Positions 36,120 to 47,839 of a stretch of 64,000 nucleotides of DNA are shown here, in pieces (the first letter of the stretch is position 1; every line of letters starts with the position of its first letter). The translations under genes were made by a program, and so were the position numbers. The notes under the pieces are model-generated. The model searched no databases. It was not told where the DNA came from and was given only the letters and a program-made list of their open reading frames with translations. This stretch comes from Lycorma delicatula. Taxonomy: Eukaryota > Arthropoda > Insecta > Hemiptera > Fulgoridae. The stretch is taken from NCBI RefSeq assembly GCF_047948215.1, contig NC_134455.1, positions 322,206,147 through 322,270,146 of the forward strand, written 5' to 3'.

Positions 36120-37640
36120 AAGAAAAGACCCAAGATGTGGCTCATAGAATGTTGAAATTAACGATCTTCCATTGACTATCTGGTATCACTGGAAACAACT
36201 ATCCAAAATTCTTTTCTGCTTCGCCAGCAACTCGTCGCTATTTTCTTTGATATCAAAGGGGCGTACGATACGGCCTGTCGACGAGTTATTCTAAAAACCC
36301 GTAAAGAATGGGAAATCGTGGGCAGTATGCTTGCCTTTATTAGAGGTTTCCTAAATGACCGTATATCCTGTTCGTGTTGGAAATTCTGTGTCGAGTAGCG
36401 TCACCTTGAAAAATCCACGTAATACAGCACCAATGGGTGTTCGTACCGCTTTAATGTGCCTTTTACATTTTGATACACTTTATATTCCCAACCTATCCCT
36501 GTTCATATCCTCCACCGGCTCCATAAATTTTAATTATTACCTCACCATATATAAAACAACTTCTATTGTCTTACAGCAAACATTTTACCATTTTCTATTA
36601 AAGATAAACGCAGACACAATAGTATACACAGATGGGTCGAAGCAGATTAATATCGTTGGATGTACTTTTGTTGTAAGTAACAGAACCTATGTGTTTGATC
36701 TTCCTGGTATTAACAAGCGTCTACAATGCTGAACTGTACGTCATCAATATGGCTTTAAATATCATTAAGTCAAAACATCGTCCCATCCTTAATTGTAGCT
36801 ATTCGTGTAGTGCAATCCAAGCTTTGGAAGATTTTTATTCCTATCGTTATTGATTTTTATTTTTAGACATCCTATCGTTATCGAAATTCATAATACAATC
36901 GCTGAGTTGAATTGTCACAAGTGAGTTTCTGCTGGATCCCTAGCCATATGGGAATCCTGGTAAAGAGCGTGGGGACTCCCTGCTAAAGATGCATGTATCC
37001 ATCTATCTTTCACCACTCATGTTACTACTACCGAGTTTATTAATTCTATCAAACATTCTTTTCGAAGAAGGTGGCAAGGTACTGGACTGCTACAGTGGAT
37101 AATCAACTGCGACACATCAAATATACTGTGTTGCCATGGCAATTCTTCATGCAGAAAAATTCGCCGAGAGGAAATGGTCTTCTTCCGATTACGATTAGGA
37201 CATACCAGAGCTACTCACGAGTACCTGTCAGCAAAAAACGCACCACTATGCGTACGATGCGATTGCCTGCTTGTCTGTGCGCCACATCCTTGTGGACTGC
37301 ATAAGTTATGTGGCCTTACGTCGTAAATTTAAACTACCGAGGGACATTCGCCGCATCCTTGGCAGTGATGAGAATGTACTAGACCGGGTACTGTTACTTC
37401 TAAGAAGTAACAATAGAAAATTAAATGTTAACCAGTCATAAAGAATGATTTTATTTTGTTAATCGTGTTGTATATTTTACCCTGATGATTATGTTTCTTT
37501 ATTATTTTAGTTTTAATCTTGTTATTATCATAGTTTTCATCTTAGTTTTAATCCTATTTTATTAATATTTTTTATATTCCTGTCCCGGGCGATGATAAAG
37601 CGAAAGTTTTTTCCGCCACACAAAAAGTCATCCAATTTAA
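36120..37640 (+). mobile_element. Jockey-like LINE with RNase H, internally deleted
   Basis: RT motif A is visible as AIFFDIKGAYDT (about 36239), then FIRGFLNDR and GNSVSSSVTLKN. The rest of the RT, including its YADD box, is deleted. RNase H follows at about 36610 (DTIVYTDGSK, first catalytic Asp), VYNAELYVI after a frameshift (catalytic Glu), and NCSYSCSAIQALE where the usual SDS reads SYS, so the third acidic residue is Tyr. A C-terminal segment RLRLGHTRATHEYL...CVRCDCLL (about 37185-37270) matches the 'RLR.GHT..TH..L...P.C..C' end of Jockey/R1-type ORFs, and HPWQ/RILGSDENVLDRVLLLLR ends it. The 3' end carries a hairpin (37587-37617). Confidence 0.75.
37587..37617 (+). other. LINE 3'-terminal hairpin, decayed copy
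   Basis: GGGCGATGATAA... closes with CCGCC just before an A-rich end. The outer stem GGCG/CGCC is kept but the inner stem is largely lost. It corresponds to the better preserved hairpin at 50093-50124 in another copy. In this kind of element such 3' structures are read by the RT to choose its template (established for several LINEs; inferred here). Confidence 0.6.
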
Positions 37641-37689
37641 ACTCATTTAGTGGTTGTTATTAAAATAATCATTACTTAGTTACCCTCTC

Positions 37690-38560
37690 CCTTTTTGAAG
37701 GAACTTTCGAGGATACCTTAAGAATAAATATGCCAAATCTCGGCTTTGTGATACGATGATGACATATTTCTCGTTTGAATATAAAAAATCCCTTTCGGCA
37801 CGCCAGAAGGCGGATGTAAATTACACCGGTGTTAAGTAGAGGATAAAAAAGATTTCCGTGTTAAAGTTAAAAAAAACTTCAAATTGACTCAATACGGCAA
37901 TGGTTGCATGTGAAAAAAGTTTCATATGTTTAGCATACGAAGAGCCCCATCTTCTTACGATTCCAGCAATAATTTGGTCATCCCTTGCCGTAAGGGTTGG
38001 TCATATCAAAAATTGTTACAGACAAAAGTTTTAGGTAGAGGACTAACGACCACTTTAAACCGAATCGACACTGTGCCTATTAAGGAAGGTATGATTTTTT
38101 TGTCTTCGAAACACCATTTTTTTCCATCCTCTGGGCAATGGTTGGTGATATCAAAAAAGTTTACTTAAATAAGTTTTAGACCCTTACCCAAAGAATAGTA
38201 GGAACTTTAAACTAATTCGATATTTTACTTAATAAGAAAGTTTAGTGATATTGTTTTTTTCGAAAAAGCCCCCTCATTACCAGTCCCATGGTCTGATTTT
38301 GCCCATTACCGAACTCCACCGAAATTTTGAGTCGTTATATTTTATGTATTAATTTTAAAGTGATTGTCGCAAAATTACGGCAGTTATCGTGTCCACAAGA
38401 AAGTGAAATATATATATAAATGTACGTATAAACTTTTGAACGGTAGTTTTGGGATCTGGGAAACGCGAAGATATGTCGAAATTTTCCGGAAGTCGAATCA
38501 TGGTACCCATGTCAATAGGTAGCTTTCTTATGAAATCTACCTAAAATCGGTTTGCAGCCC
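37690..38560 (+). repeat. Unclassified repeat with two diverged tandem units
   Basis: Unit 1 (about 37997-38105: 'GGTTGGTCATATCAAAAATT'... then 'CTTTAAACCGAATCGA') and unit 2 (about 38141-38250: 'GGTTGGTGATATCAAAAAAG'... then 'CTTTAAACTAATTCGATATT') share order and spacing, so the element has an internal tandem structure of about 145 bp. Downstream, 38270-38560 is GC-richer and noncoding. I believe it is a dispersed repeat but cannot class it. Confidence 0.5.
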
Positions 38561-40250
38561 TTTCCAGCCATCAGGAAGAATGGAGAAAATCTCTTCGTAG
38601 TGGTCGGTTCCAACGATAAGCAGGTTTCAATTATCCAATCTTTAAAGATTTTTCCGATCTCGGCACCTCTTTTTCCTTTTTTACCCCTTACTTTAAATCG
38701 AAGTTTTAAATCAGAGTATTTTTCCGTACTTCCTCTCTATACGGAAAGTGGGGAGTATTATTGATGAGTCAACGAGGAATTTTCCTTAATATTTTTTTTT
38801 CCAATCTCGTCTTCCTTTTACAATCTTACTCGTATACTCGTATTTTATTTAATAGACGTCGTTAATCGTTACTATTTCTTGTGTTAAACATCCCCTTGGG
38901 AATAACGATGAAAACGTTAAACTTTCTATTCATCTGGAAAATATTATCAGTGTCAGTTTGATAAATCAGTGAGCGCTTTCATACTTATATATGTATAGAA
39001 ATTAATTTTTTTGTAATTTAAACTACCGCTTAATTTTAATTTTTACTACCGTAATATCATAATATACCCTTATGAACGAATATATATATATCAATTTCCT
39101 TTTATGAAATTCCGTTTTTTCTACACACTAACATTCACAAACTTAATAACTTGAAAGGAGCTACAGAGAAAAAATCAAAAAATCGATATAAATGCCAATT
39201 CTCTTCACGTTTGCAAAGATTTAAAAGAAAATGATAACGTTAGAAAGAAAATAACGTTAACTATAAAAGAAAATGATAACGTTTTCATTGTGCACACTAG
39301 CACAATGTAACGTAGTAAGTTTGTTAACGACATTAATGTTTGTTAAGAAATTAATTTTTCTTTTTAATTAATATCACCGATCATCACCGTCGTAAAAAAG
39401 TAACTGTTAACGGCCGTCTACCATAACTAATACTGAAAGTAAATAAGTGAGCTGCTGCTACATCAAAAATAAGTAAACTAAAATTCAAAACTCAATCAAT
39501 GTTGAAAGAACATCATAACAATAAAAAAAGAAACAAAAAACATAGCCTCACCTACCCACAGAATATTTCGTTATACAAACAAAACCGATACTTTTTATCA
39601 TTCTATGAATACTACAATCGCATACATTATCAAAAACTTTTCAAGTGATGGCAACACGGTGTACAGGAATAACATTTTATTACTTTTTCTTCGTTACATC
39701 AGACTCATTCAGAAACCGAGTATTCTCCAAATAGTGTGTTTTAAAAATATTTAGCGTACTTAATAAATATTTCTTACTGTTTACAGTACCAAAACGAACA
39801 GTTTATACATATATTAATAGATTATTACACTCCCTCCATCAAGTGAATCATAAAATGGATGACCACTTTATACGAATAAAGTGATCAAAATATTTCATTT
39901 GAGTTTTATTTATACGCACTTGCTGTAATGGGTATTAGTATTGTTGATGATGTTTATAGTAATAATATACATCATAAGTAAATAATAGGCCTACACCTTA
40001 CAAATTATAATTAATTTAATAATTTAGTCATTTTAAACGTATTTCATAGAACAGCTAAGTAATTTTTTTCGCATTGTTGACTAATACTCAATATTAATGT
40101 TTATCATTTTTAAGTAGTTCAATTTTTGGCATGTGCCGGAACGAATGGTATAAATGTTTCCTTCCGTAATTTGTGACATGTTAGTTAATGTATGGTGTAT
40201 ATTAATGAATTAGTATGTTTTTGCGTTTTTTTTTTGGTGATTTTTTCTGC
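38561..40250. other. Anonymous AT-rich DNA
   Basis: No gene or element supported. A short direct repeat AAAGAAAATGATAACGTT occurs near 39224 and 39266. Confidence 0.45.
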
Positions 40251-40254
40251 AATG

Positions 40255-41340
40255 GCAGAATTTAAATCTATAGTTAAGTTCCGAAGTCAAGCTCGTGAAA
40301 CAGTCAGTAATTATGGAAAAAGAAGCTATAAAGTTAGGAAAATTAGAATGTGACAAACATTTAATACGCATTCAAAAATGTTAAGAAAAAGCCGCTGCAG
40401 CTGGTGGGATTTCAAGTCACAAGTTAAAAACTCAGAAAAGAAAAGCAGGATCTTTTTAAATATAAATCGCTATCGTCCCCACTTAGCACACCAAAGATAA
40501 AAAACAACGTTCAAAACTAGTTAGTGGATTAGACCGTTTTGATCAAGACGATGTAAAAAGAATAGTTAATGAGTTTCACGCAAAACATAATAAACTGACT
40601 ACATTAAACAAATTACGTTAAGAACTTCAAAAAAGTTCTTAATCCAATTTGTGAATTCAGTCCGAACGCAATTTTAACTTGGAAAACGAGTTAAAAAAGC
40701 GGTGACTATCACGGCAGCGTCAACAACAATTTCATGAAGCGAGCAACTGAAAAATTATTTCTTTTTCTTTCTCCGCAGTCAGTGGTTGTTATCGATAATG
40801 CGTCATACCACGACTGACTTCCAAACTCAAATGATAGGAAAAATGGCAAGATTAACTGATTATAAAAGAACACTATTCCGTTTAATAAAGCAATGTTAAA
40901 ACCACAATTGTACGACATAATTGAATCACATAGAAATTCAAAAATAAAGTACCATTTTGATAGACTATTAAAAAAACACGGGCATCAGGTTCTGCGATGT
41001 CCACCTTACCATCCCGATTTAAATCCGATCCAGATGGTACGGTCGGCTCTGAAAAGCCGATATGCTGGTAGTAATAACACAACATTTTTTAATGTCAGAT
41101 ATTAAAAAATTAGCTGAGGAAAAGATGAATGAAATGAATAAGGATGATTGGAAACCATATTGCGAACATGTATAAAAAGTTGAAACCTCAATCGACGAAA
41201 TGACGAGTTAAATTTATCATGCATCTAGACAGTGCTAATGAAAGCGACTCTTCCGATGAAGAAAGAAAAGACTGTGAATTTGCCCAGGAACTGGACGTAT
41301 AGTGAAAATTTCAAATAAGTGTTAATAATAACAATAATAC
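40255..41340 (+). pseudogene. DDE transposase remnant (IS630/Tc1-type, DDE_3-like)
   Basis: N-terminal part: EFKSIVKFRSQARETVSN followed, across frameshifts, by a helix-turn-helix-like stretch and DRFDQDDVKRIVNEFHAKHN. C-terminal part: SVVVIDNASYHD (second catalytic Asp region), then KPQLYDIIESHRNSKIKYHF, HGHQVLRCPPYHPDLNPIQM (the 'PPYHPDLNPIE.vW' signature, with the usual Glu read as Gln) and ALKS. The central part that would carry the first Asp is missing or scrambled. Transposases of this fold cut and paste DNA at TA targets. Terminal repeats were not found. It abuts the mariner at 41411. Confidence 0.65.
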
Positions 41341-41410
41341 AATCAACAACGAAAATAATTAATCAAAAAAATTATTTGAAATTCTAAAAATTGTTCAAAA
41401 AAGAACTGTA

Positions 41411-42733
41411 CGAGGTCTGTAAATAAAGTAATGAAACTAGTTTTTTTTTTTGGCAGCCAAAGTGGCAACACTGTAAAGTTACTAGTAAACATATGGTTAC
41501 GTGAACAGCTGATTAATATTAGATATTAATATTTTTAATCTACTGTTGCCACGTGAGACGTAAATAAACTTTTCGTGAAACCAGTTTTTATTATGCGTTA
41601 AAAATTGAGTGACACTAATTATGAGCAACGTTGTGCAATCAAGTTTTGTATATAAACTCGCTGAGAATGCTTCTGAAACTTTTTCAAAATTTAAAAGGTT
41701 GTATGAGGATGACCCTCTGTTACGAGTCAAAGTTTTTAAGTGGTTTAAGGCATTTTTAGATGGCCTGGATTCAGTTGCGGCCGATCCACGCTCTGGACGA
41801 CCGTTAACGTCAAAAAGTGACGACAATGTTGATTGCATCAGAGACTTGATACGACCGGTGATTAACTGTCAGAATGATTGCAGAAAAATTGAATCTGAAC
41901 CACAACACAGTCCATCAAATTTTGACAAACAAATTGGACATGAATAAAGTTTGTGCAAAATTGGTCCCAAAAACCTCACTGTTGAACAGAAAAACAACAG
42001 GGTGGAAGTGTACCGCGATCTTCTAGGGCGAATTGAAACTGATCCTGATTTTCTAAACAATGTTATTACTGGTAATGAATCTTGGATATTTGAGTACGAC
42101 CCAGAAACAAAACTCCAGAGCAAGGAGTGGTACACTTCAAACTCAACACGTCTCAAAAAAGCAAAATAAAAATCAAAACAATGCTAACTTTTTTCTTCGA
42201 TAGTAATGGCATTTTTCCCTACTTAAAGGAGTTTTTCCCTACAGGACATACTGTAAATCAATTATGTTTACCGATAAATTCTTGAAAGCTGCGAAAAAGA
42301 GTTGCCCGCGTGAGACCAGCCATCAAAGACAACTGGATGCTGCATCATGACAGTGCACCTTGTCACACTGCACTCTCAATTAATGAGGTTTTGGCAAAGA
42401 AAAACATTCCTGTAGTTTCTCAACTACCTTGTTTACCTGACTTGAGTCCCTGCGACTTTTCCTGTTCCCAACTTTAAAAAAACGCCTCAAAGGGGGACAC
42501 CATTTTGAAACAGTAGAAAACAAAAGAAAAATGTAATCGACCATCTGAAGGATACTCGGTTTCCGAGTTCCAACACTATGAACACTATGAAGAATGGAAA
42601 AACCGTTTGAAGCGTTGCGTGGGTTCACGAAATAGTTCCCAAGGGAACTATTTCGAATGTGAGTCTATGTATAATTGGATTGTCAATAAAAAGTTCTTCT
42701 GAACCAGTCTCATTACTTTATTTACAGACCCCG
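41411..42733 (+). mobile_element. Mariner element 1 (DD34D), with TIRs and TA duplication
   Basis: 1323 bp between TA dinucleotides at 41409-41410 and 42734-42735. The terminal inverted repeats start CGAGGTCTGTAAATAAAGTA at 41411 and, reversed from 42733, CGGGGTCTGTAAATAAAGTA, matching at about 28 of 31 positions. Length, TA target and encoded transposase are those of mariner. The element is essentially full length, so point mutations rather than truncation silenced it. Confidence 0.93.
41621..42560 (+). pseudogene. Mariner 1 transposase, inactivated
   Basis: Likely start ATG 41621 (MSNVVQSSFVYKLAENASET). The HTH region includes VFKWFKAFLDG and ADPRSGRPLTSK. A frameshift near 41850 leads to TVRMIAEKLNLNHNTVHQIL, then VPKNLTVEQKNNRVEVYRDL and VITGNESWIFEYDPETK. 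The first catalytic residue, normally Asp in GDES, is Asn here. After another shift come FFFDSNG, WMLHHDSAPCHTAL (second Asp) and LPDLSPCDF (third Asp, in the DD34D position). Later sequence is shifted and stopped. Confidence 0.85.
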
Positions 42734-42935
42734 TACATCTAATTTAGTATAATTACGGATACAATATACATTCAAGCACTAGTTAAGAATTTTTAGTTTA
42801 AAAATACACCTAAATTAAATGCAGTATTTATTTATTGAATATTTTCAGGGTTGGTAGTGATGCAGTCTCGACCTTCTCCCACATAAGCTTTTATTTTCAC
42901 TGTACGCACTATACGTGATTGTAAAAATGAATCTA

Positions 42936-44032
42936 CGAGGTCTGTTCAGAAATTAACCGAACATTATTAATTACGCGCCAAGGAAGGTATTTAGTGACGT
43001 GCGGTTGGCAGCACTGTCCCGCATAACCTCCTACGTAACCACATGTTCTTGAATTGTTGAGATCTAGTTTAGTTTTTGTTTATTTTTATTTGAGTGCAAC
43101 GTGTTTTAGTGTTAGTAGTGATTTTTGTAAATTGCGATTTTCGGGAGCAACAATATAACGCAAAAGTTTGCGTGAAACTGGGGAAAACCTTCACAGAAAC
43201 GTTTCAACTTTCGAAACAAGCTTACGGAGATGATGCTCTTGGTCGTACGCAATGTTACGACCGGTTTTCACGATTTAAAAGTGGTTGTTAGTCAGTTGAA
43301 GATGACCCTCGACCAGGAAGGCCTTCGATTTCAACTGCTGACACCCCCATTCAGAAAACCAACGATCTGGAGCATGAAAATCGCCGATTGACTGTCAGAG
43401 AACTTGCAAAAGAGGTTAGCATCTCGATTAGATCATGTGATGACATTTTGACTAAAAAATTGAACATGCTTCTAGTTGCAGCAATGTTTGTTCCTCATTT
43501 GATGACCGAGCAGTAGAAAAAACATGGTGCGGACGTTTGTCGACAAATTCTTTAACAAGGAAATGTCGATGAAACAGTCACGCAAAGGATCAAAACGGAA
43601 GATGAAAGCTGGGTTTACAGCTACGATAGTGAGACAAAAGTTAAATCATCACAATGGAACGGCAAAGAATCTCCACACCCCAAGAAAGCACGTCAGTCTA
43701 GATCCAATGTCAAAGTGATGCTCTCTGTTTTTTCGTTTCCTCTCTCGCCGGACGTGCTCCTTGCGATTTTTTCTTATTTCCGAGATTAAAATCAGTTTTG
43801 AAAGGACGCCGTTTTGAGACAATTGATGACATTAAAGCAAATTAGTCACGGACCTTAAATGCCATTTCAAATGAAACTATCCGTGACTGCTTCGCGAAGT
43901 GGAAACACCGCTGAGAATAGGGGTGTGCGAATAGGGAAGGGGAATACTCTGAAGGGGACAAGGACCAATAACCTGTAAAATTAATAATAAAGAATAAAAA
44001 ATAAAGTTCGGTTATTTTTATAACGGATCTCT
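42936..44032 (+). mobile_element. Mariner element 2, different lineage, internally deleted
   Basis: 1097 bp between TA at 42934-42935 and 44033-44034. Inverted ends begin CGAGGTCTGTTCAGAAATTA and, reversed, AGAGATCCGTTATAAAAATA, matching at about 20 of 27 positions. It is about 200 bp shorter than a full mariner because the middle of the transposase is missing. Its TIR and protein differ clearly from element 1 only 200 bp away, so this is a second insertion, not a duplication. Confidence 0.9.
43130..43915 (+). pseudogene. Mariner 2 transposase, lacking the second catalytic region
   Basis: Reads FREQQYNAKVCVKLGKTFTE, RFSRFKSG, a stop, then SVEDDPRPGRPSIS and RRLTVRELAKEVSISIRS. Further on, TEDESWVYSYDSETKVKSSQ keeps the first catalytic Asp. 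At about 43720-43750 the frame passes from NVKVMLSVF straight into GRAPCDFFLFPRLKSVLKGR (third Asp), so the 'FFD...HHDNAPAH' part with the second Asp is deleted. The end DCFAKWKHR followed by a stop is the normal C-terminal region. Confidence 0.85.
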
Positions 44033-45716
44033 TATATTAGTATTAAAATATCACTGTCAATACTCCTTTACGTGTTTTCAGAAGTTCAAAATCCGACGTG
44101 TTCTTTTGTCAATGTCCGTGAATACATACAATGATGGAAAAATAAGTTAAACCTAAAAAAAAAAAAAAATACTTTTTCACGTTTTATTAACTATTCGAAA
44201 CCTACCACCATAAGAAAAGTAACAAAAAAAATGATAGTCGAATCAGTTAGAATTATTACTAATAGGAAATATAAACAAAAAATTGCACGTGAAAGCTCCA
44301 AAATCTATTTAAATAAGTCGGATGTCAATGTCACCGAACGGTAACGTCCATCATGAGACTCCTCCTTTTTTGACCATCTATTCACCTCATAAACTTAAAA
44401 CTTGTGTGTGAATTCGTAATGAAATCTTGTATTCAAAAAATACAGAGTCTGACAGGGATTCGAACCTGAACTCGAGGATAGTAGGCTAAGATGGTGTCAT
44501 TCCGATACTGTGTTTGGTCGAGCAACATTATTCGTGTTTTGTAAACATTATCTACAGGTAGTTCTACTTCAGATCGCTTGCAGGAAATACGTAAAAGAAC
44601 ATTTTGTAAAGGATAAAAGTTATTAGCTTCTATATTACAACAATAAAAAACCAACAAGTACGAGTACATTAAATTTTTTTTTGAGCGTACCATGTTAATT
44701 CCATTCCAAGAACTAAAAATGGAATTATTTCGATAATTAATTTACTGTAAATGACGAAGTTTTAACTAGGATAAAAACAATAAAAATAAATGTAAATATT
44801 GGTATATGTATTTATAACTTGTCAATTATTTTATCTGTAGAGTTTCGAAGTACGCATCGTCGATTACACATAAAAGATATAATTTGTTTTAATGAATATT
44901 TTAAAAGAAAAATACACTTATTGGGGGAAAACTTCTTATTATAAATAACTCTTAAAATAAATTAATGAAATAATATAATTCGATGACGATAGTTTGTGAC
45001 TTTATATTTAAATAATATGGTAAAGATAATTACGTTATATTAAACTTATCGAAATGCGTTTTTAATATTATATATTTTTGAAATTCTTTAATTCTACAGA
45101 AATTTTAAAAAATGAAAATTTCTCTAAAGATGTCACACAAACAGTTAAACTAATTGTTTAGCAGAACCGTTTTTATAATAATAACCATCTTAATTTTTTT
45201 AAATAATTATATTAATTTTCCTAGCAGTTAAATAATTGTTTGTTTCTTAAATTCTTTGCCTGACGAGCGAAACGTTTTACGTACCTAAATAAAGCGTCCA
45301 TTTTTTCAATCTTTATTACTGCTAATTCATTCCAACAAATAAATTTGATAACTGCTTTCAATCAGTCATATTTGATTAAACAATGCTGAACGTTGAGTAT
45401 TTTATGCGGCGTTCTGAATTTAGACTAGTATTTTTCCTAAATATTTAATGTATTTAATTTTGTCGGGATTAGATTAAAAAAAGAACTCCGATGAAACCGA
45501 TACGTTGAATATCGTTGAAAAATACAGTAAAAAGTGAATGTCACTTTTGAACGTACGCGTATTTTTGCTTTTTATGCAATTTTTATACGTTTACGAAGAG
45601 GGTAATCACAAACTATTTCAATACATAGAAGCTTTCAAAAACTGTGTAATTGAAAAAAAAATTTATTTATACATAAGTTGATAACTGCAAAAAATAATAG
45701 ATAAAGAAGTCGATAT
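44033..45716. other. Mostly anonymous AT-rich DNA
   Basis: Apart from the tRNA-like fragment at 44440-44530, nothing is supported. Confidence 0.45.
44440..44530 (-). repeat. tRNA-like / SINE head fragment
   Basis: The minus strand contains a B-box-like GTTCAGGTTCGAATCCCTG at about 44455-44473, with a possible A-box upstream. The T-stem does not pair cleanly and no acceptor stem closes, so it is not a tRNA gene. It is probably the head of a SINE, but the body does not match SINE-A or SINE-B. Confidence 0.35.
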
Positions 45717-45721
45717 CCTCC

Positions 45722-45790
45722 TTCGTACTGTCTCTTGCAGAAGGTCCCGGTTTCGAATCCCGATCGAGCGTTGCAATCTCATATGCTACA
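45722..45790 (+). repeat. SINE-B head fragment
   Basis: Short plus-strand copy with GGTCCCGGTTTCGAATCCCG (box B) and 'GTTGCAATCTCATATGCTAC', which parallels the SINE-B copies at 34745 and 61442. The tail is lost. Confidence 0.6.
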
Positions 45791-45946
45791 AAATTTGACT
45801 AACATGTACCAACAATTAATATATAATTAATAATCTTGTGTGTACGCATAATAATATACATCAAAACAGTAGAATGAATTATTACAACTTCATTCTACTT
45901 CTACTTTATAATCTTTTAACACAATTTTTTTTCCTGTTTTTGAAAG

Positions 45947-46010
45947 CCAAAGAAAACTTGAAGATTCACCATTAAGAAAACGAGCCGATCTTTCAGTAAT
46001 ATATTCGGAG
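45947..46010 (+). CDS. Candidate second coding exon of the gene at 33957
   Basis: 64 nt between a pyrimidine-rich acceptor (TTTTTTTTCCTGTTTTTGAAAG, ending at 45946) and GTAATT. The exon at 33957 ends with two bases (AG) of a codon. Joining C from here gives Ser, and the frame then stays open for 21 codons (QRKLEDSPLRKRADLSVIYS, then E), ending exactly at a codon boundary. The frame starting at the first base has a stop. The peptide is basic and soluble. The intron would be 11.5 kb, all of it repeats or anonymous DNA. This is a phase-and-site argument with no homology support, and other exons may intervene. Confidence 0.4.
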
Positions 46011-47839
46011 GTAATTCCATACTTTATTTATCTTAACCTATTATGTTTGACTAGTTAAAAAAAAGTTTTTCAATAATTTTTAATATCTATCAAAAAAAGT
46101 TCACTCTAATAGAAATGAAACTGAGAAGGATAAGTTCAAAATCTTGCCTTTAATAGTGTACATCTACCTCAAAATGTTAAGAATCTATTATTTATTATTA
46201 ACAAAATATAAATGAGAAATAGGCAGTTTTTTGTCTTAACGATGTAAATAAATAAAGATAAAAAAGGATTTATCGATTCATTTTTATACATAACATTCTT
46301 TACTTTTAAATTTTGTAGGAATATTTTCTTATTTTACTAATGCCAGTTAAACATTAAGGTTATAATGAAACTTTACAAAGAACTTCAAAATATATCTTGT
46401 CTGAAATTCAGATATACCGAAAAGTTAAGAATGATAAAATATATCTGTCGCATAAGAAGACAGCGATGTTTTGTAATCGTGACGGTGTTTACATTGTATA
46501 TGAATAAAACATTTTATGCATGTCTGGAAAATGTTCAGAATGATCTCTCAAGCATATAAAAATTCAAAATTCATAAAATAAAATAGTTCCTTTTTCAGTG
46601 TAATAAAAAATTATCACTAACAGAATCTTTGTTTTATTTCAATCCGCTTATTTAATAATTATATTTACCATATAACTCTTATTAGTTACTGATAGTTTCA
46701 TTAAAAATATTTTAAAATTATACAGTTACGTCGAGAAATATGTACGATACAGATAAAATATTAAATAGATAACTTAATCCAAAAAAAAATGTGTACGTCT
46801 TATTCAGAACTACGGACATACGAACGCATATTGCACTTTAATCATTGTTTCTTTTATCCAAAATTCAAGTTAAAAACCGCCATTAAAAATAAATTCAATA
46901 TCGCACAAATAGAACAGTACATCCCTTCTGCAAAGTATCTGAAGTTATATAAAGTTAAGAGAGTATAATAGATTAGAATAAAAATGATTGTTCTCATAAC
47001 TGACACTATACTTAAGGAAAACTTCAGTGCATGCGTATTACCGGAACAGAAAATGAAACATTAATTGTAAAAATTAATGTGATCTCTAAATCGAGTTCAG
47101 TTACCGCGATAGTATCAGCTACATAATTATTTAAATAAAAGGTCAGGACAGCGCAAATCATGTCTGCTCAAATATTAAATAAGAGATAGCTCCAAAAATT
47201 ATCATCAAGCACTCTTAAAAAATCTCAGCAGGAGTATTAAAAATGAAATTCGACTAATGCGATTGTACTGTAATATTTCGTTTACGGTATCGAAAATGAG
47301 ATACTTATCTGCTAAACACTGTCCTGTTAATTCTAAATCGTGATAGTTTTTATAGAAGGCGAAGGACAAATTTGTTTTAACATTTGAAATATCCCTCCAC
47401 AGCAATCACCAGTTAATAAAAAATAAAAACAAAAGTAACACAGTAATTGTGAAGAGAAGTACTCAAAAAATCATCTGTAAAGCATAAACAGCTTAGATAT
47501 AAAGAAAGATAAAATAAAATTAAAAACATTTCTGCGGTCGAAGCGCTTCATATATATATATATATATATATACTAAAATAGTGTTTAATTAATTGTAGTT
47601 TTTCTAAATATGATAAAATAATATTCCGAGTAAGCTAAAAGTCAGTTTCTCCAATTATTAATAGGAAACAGTTTTTTAAAAAAATAAAAAGAAAACAGCT
47701 TATTACATGTATTATTAAGTTTAATCGATATCAAAGGAAGGGTTCAAAGTGTCATTCTTCTGCCCTTTTGCAGTCGTGGTGGTTGTAACTGCTGAACTAC
47801 ACGTTGTTTTCTAAATGTTTTGTCCCAATTTATAAAATC
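46011..47839. other. Anonymous AT-rich DNA
   Basis: No supported gene. A TA microsatellite lies at 47551-47571. A 64-codon plus frame at 46365-46559 has no motif and no splice context and is not called. Confidence 0.45.
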
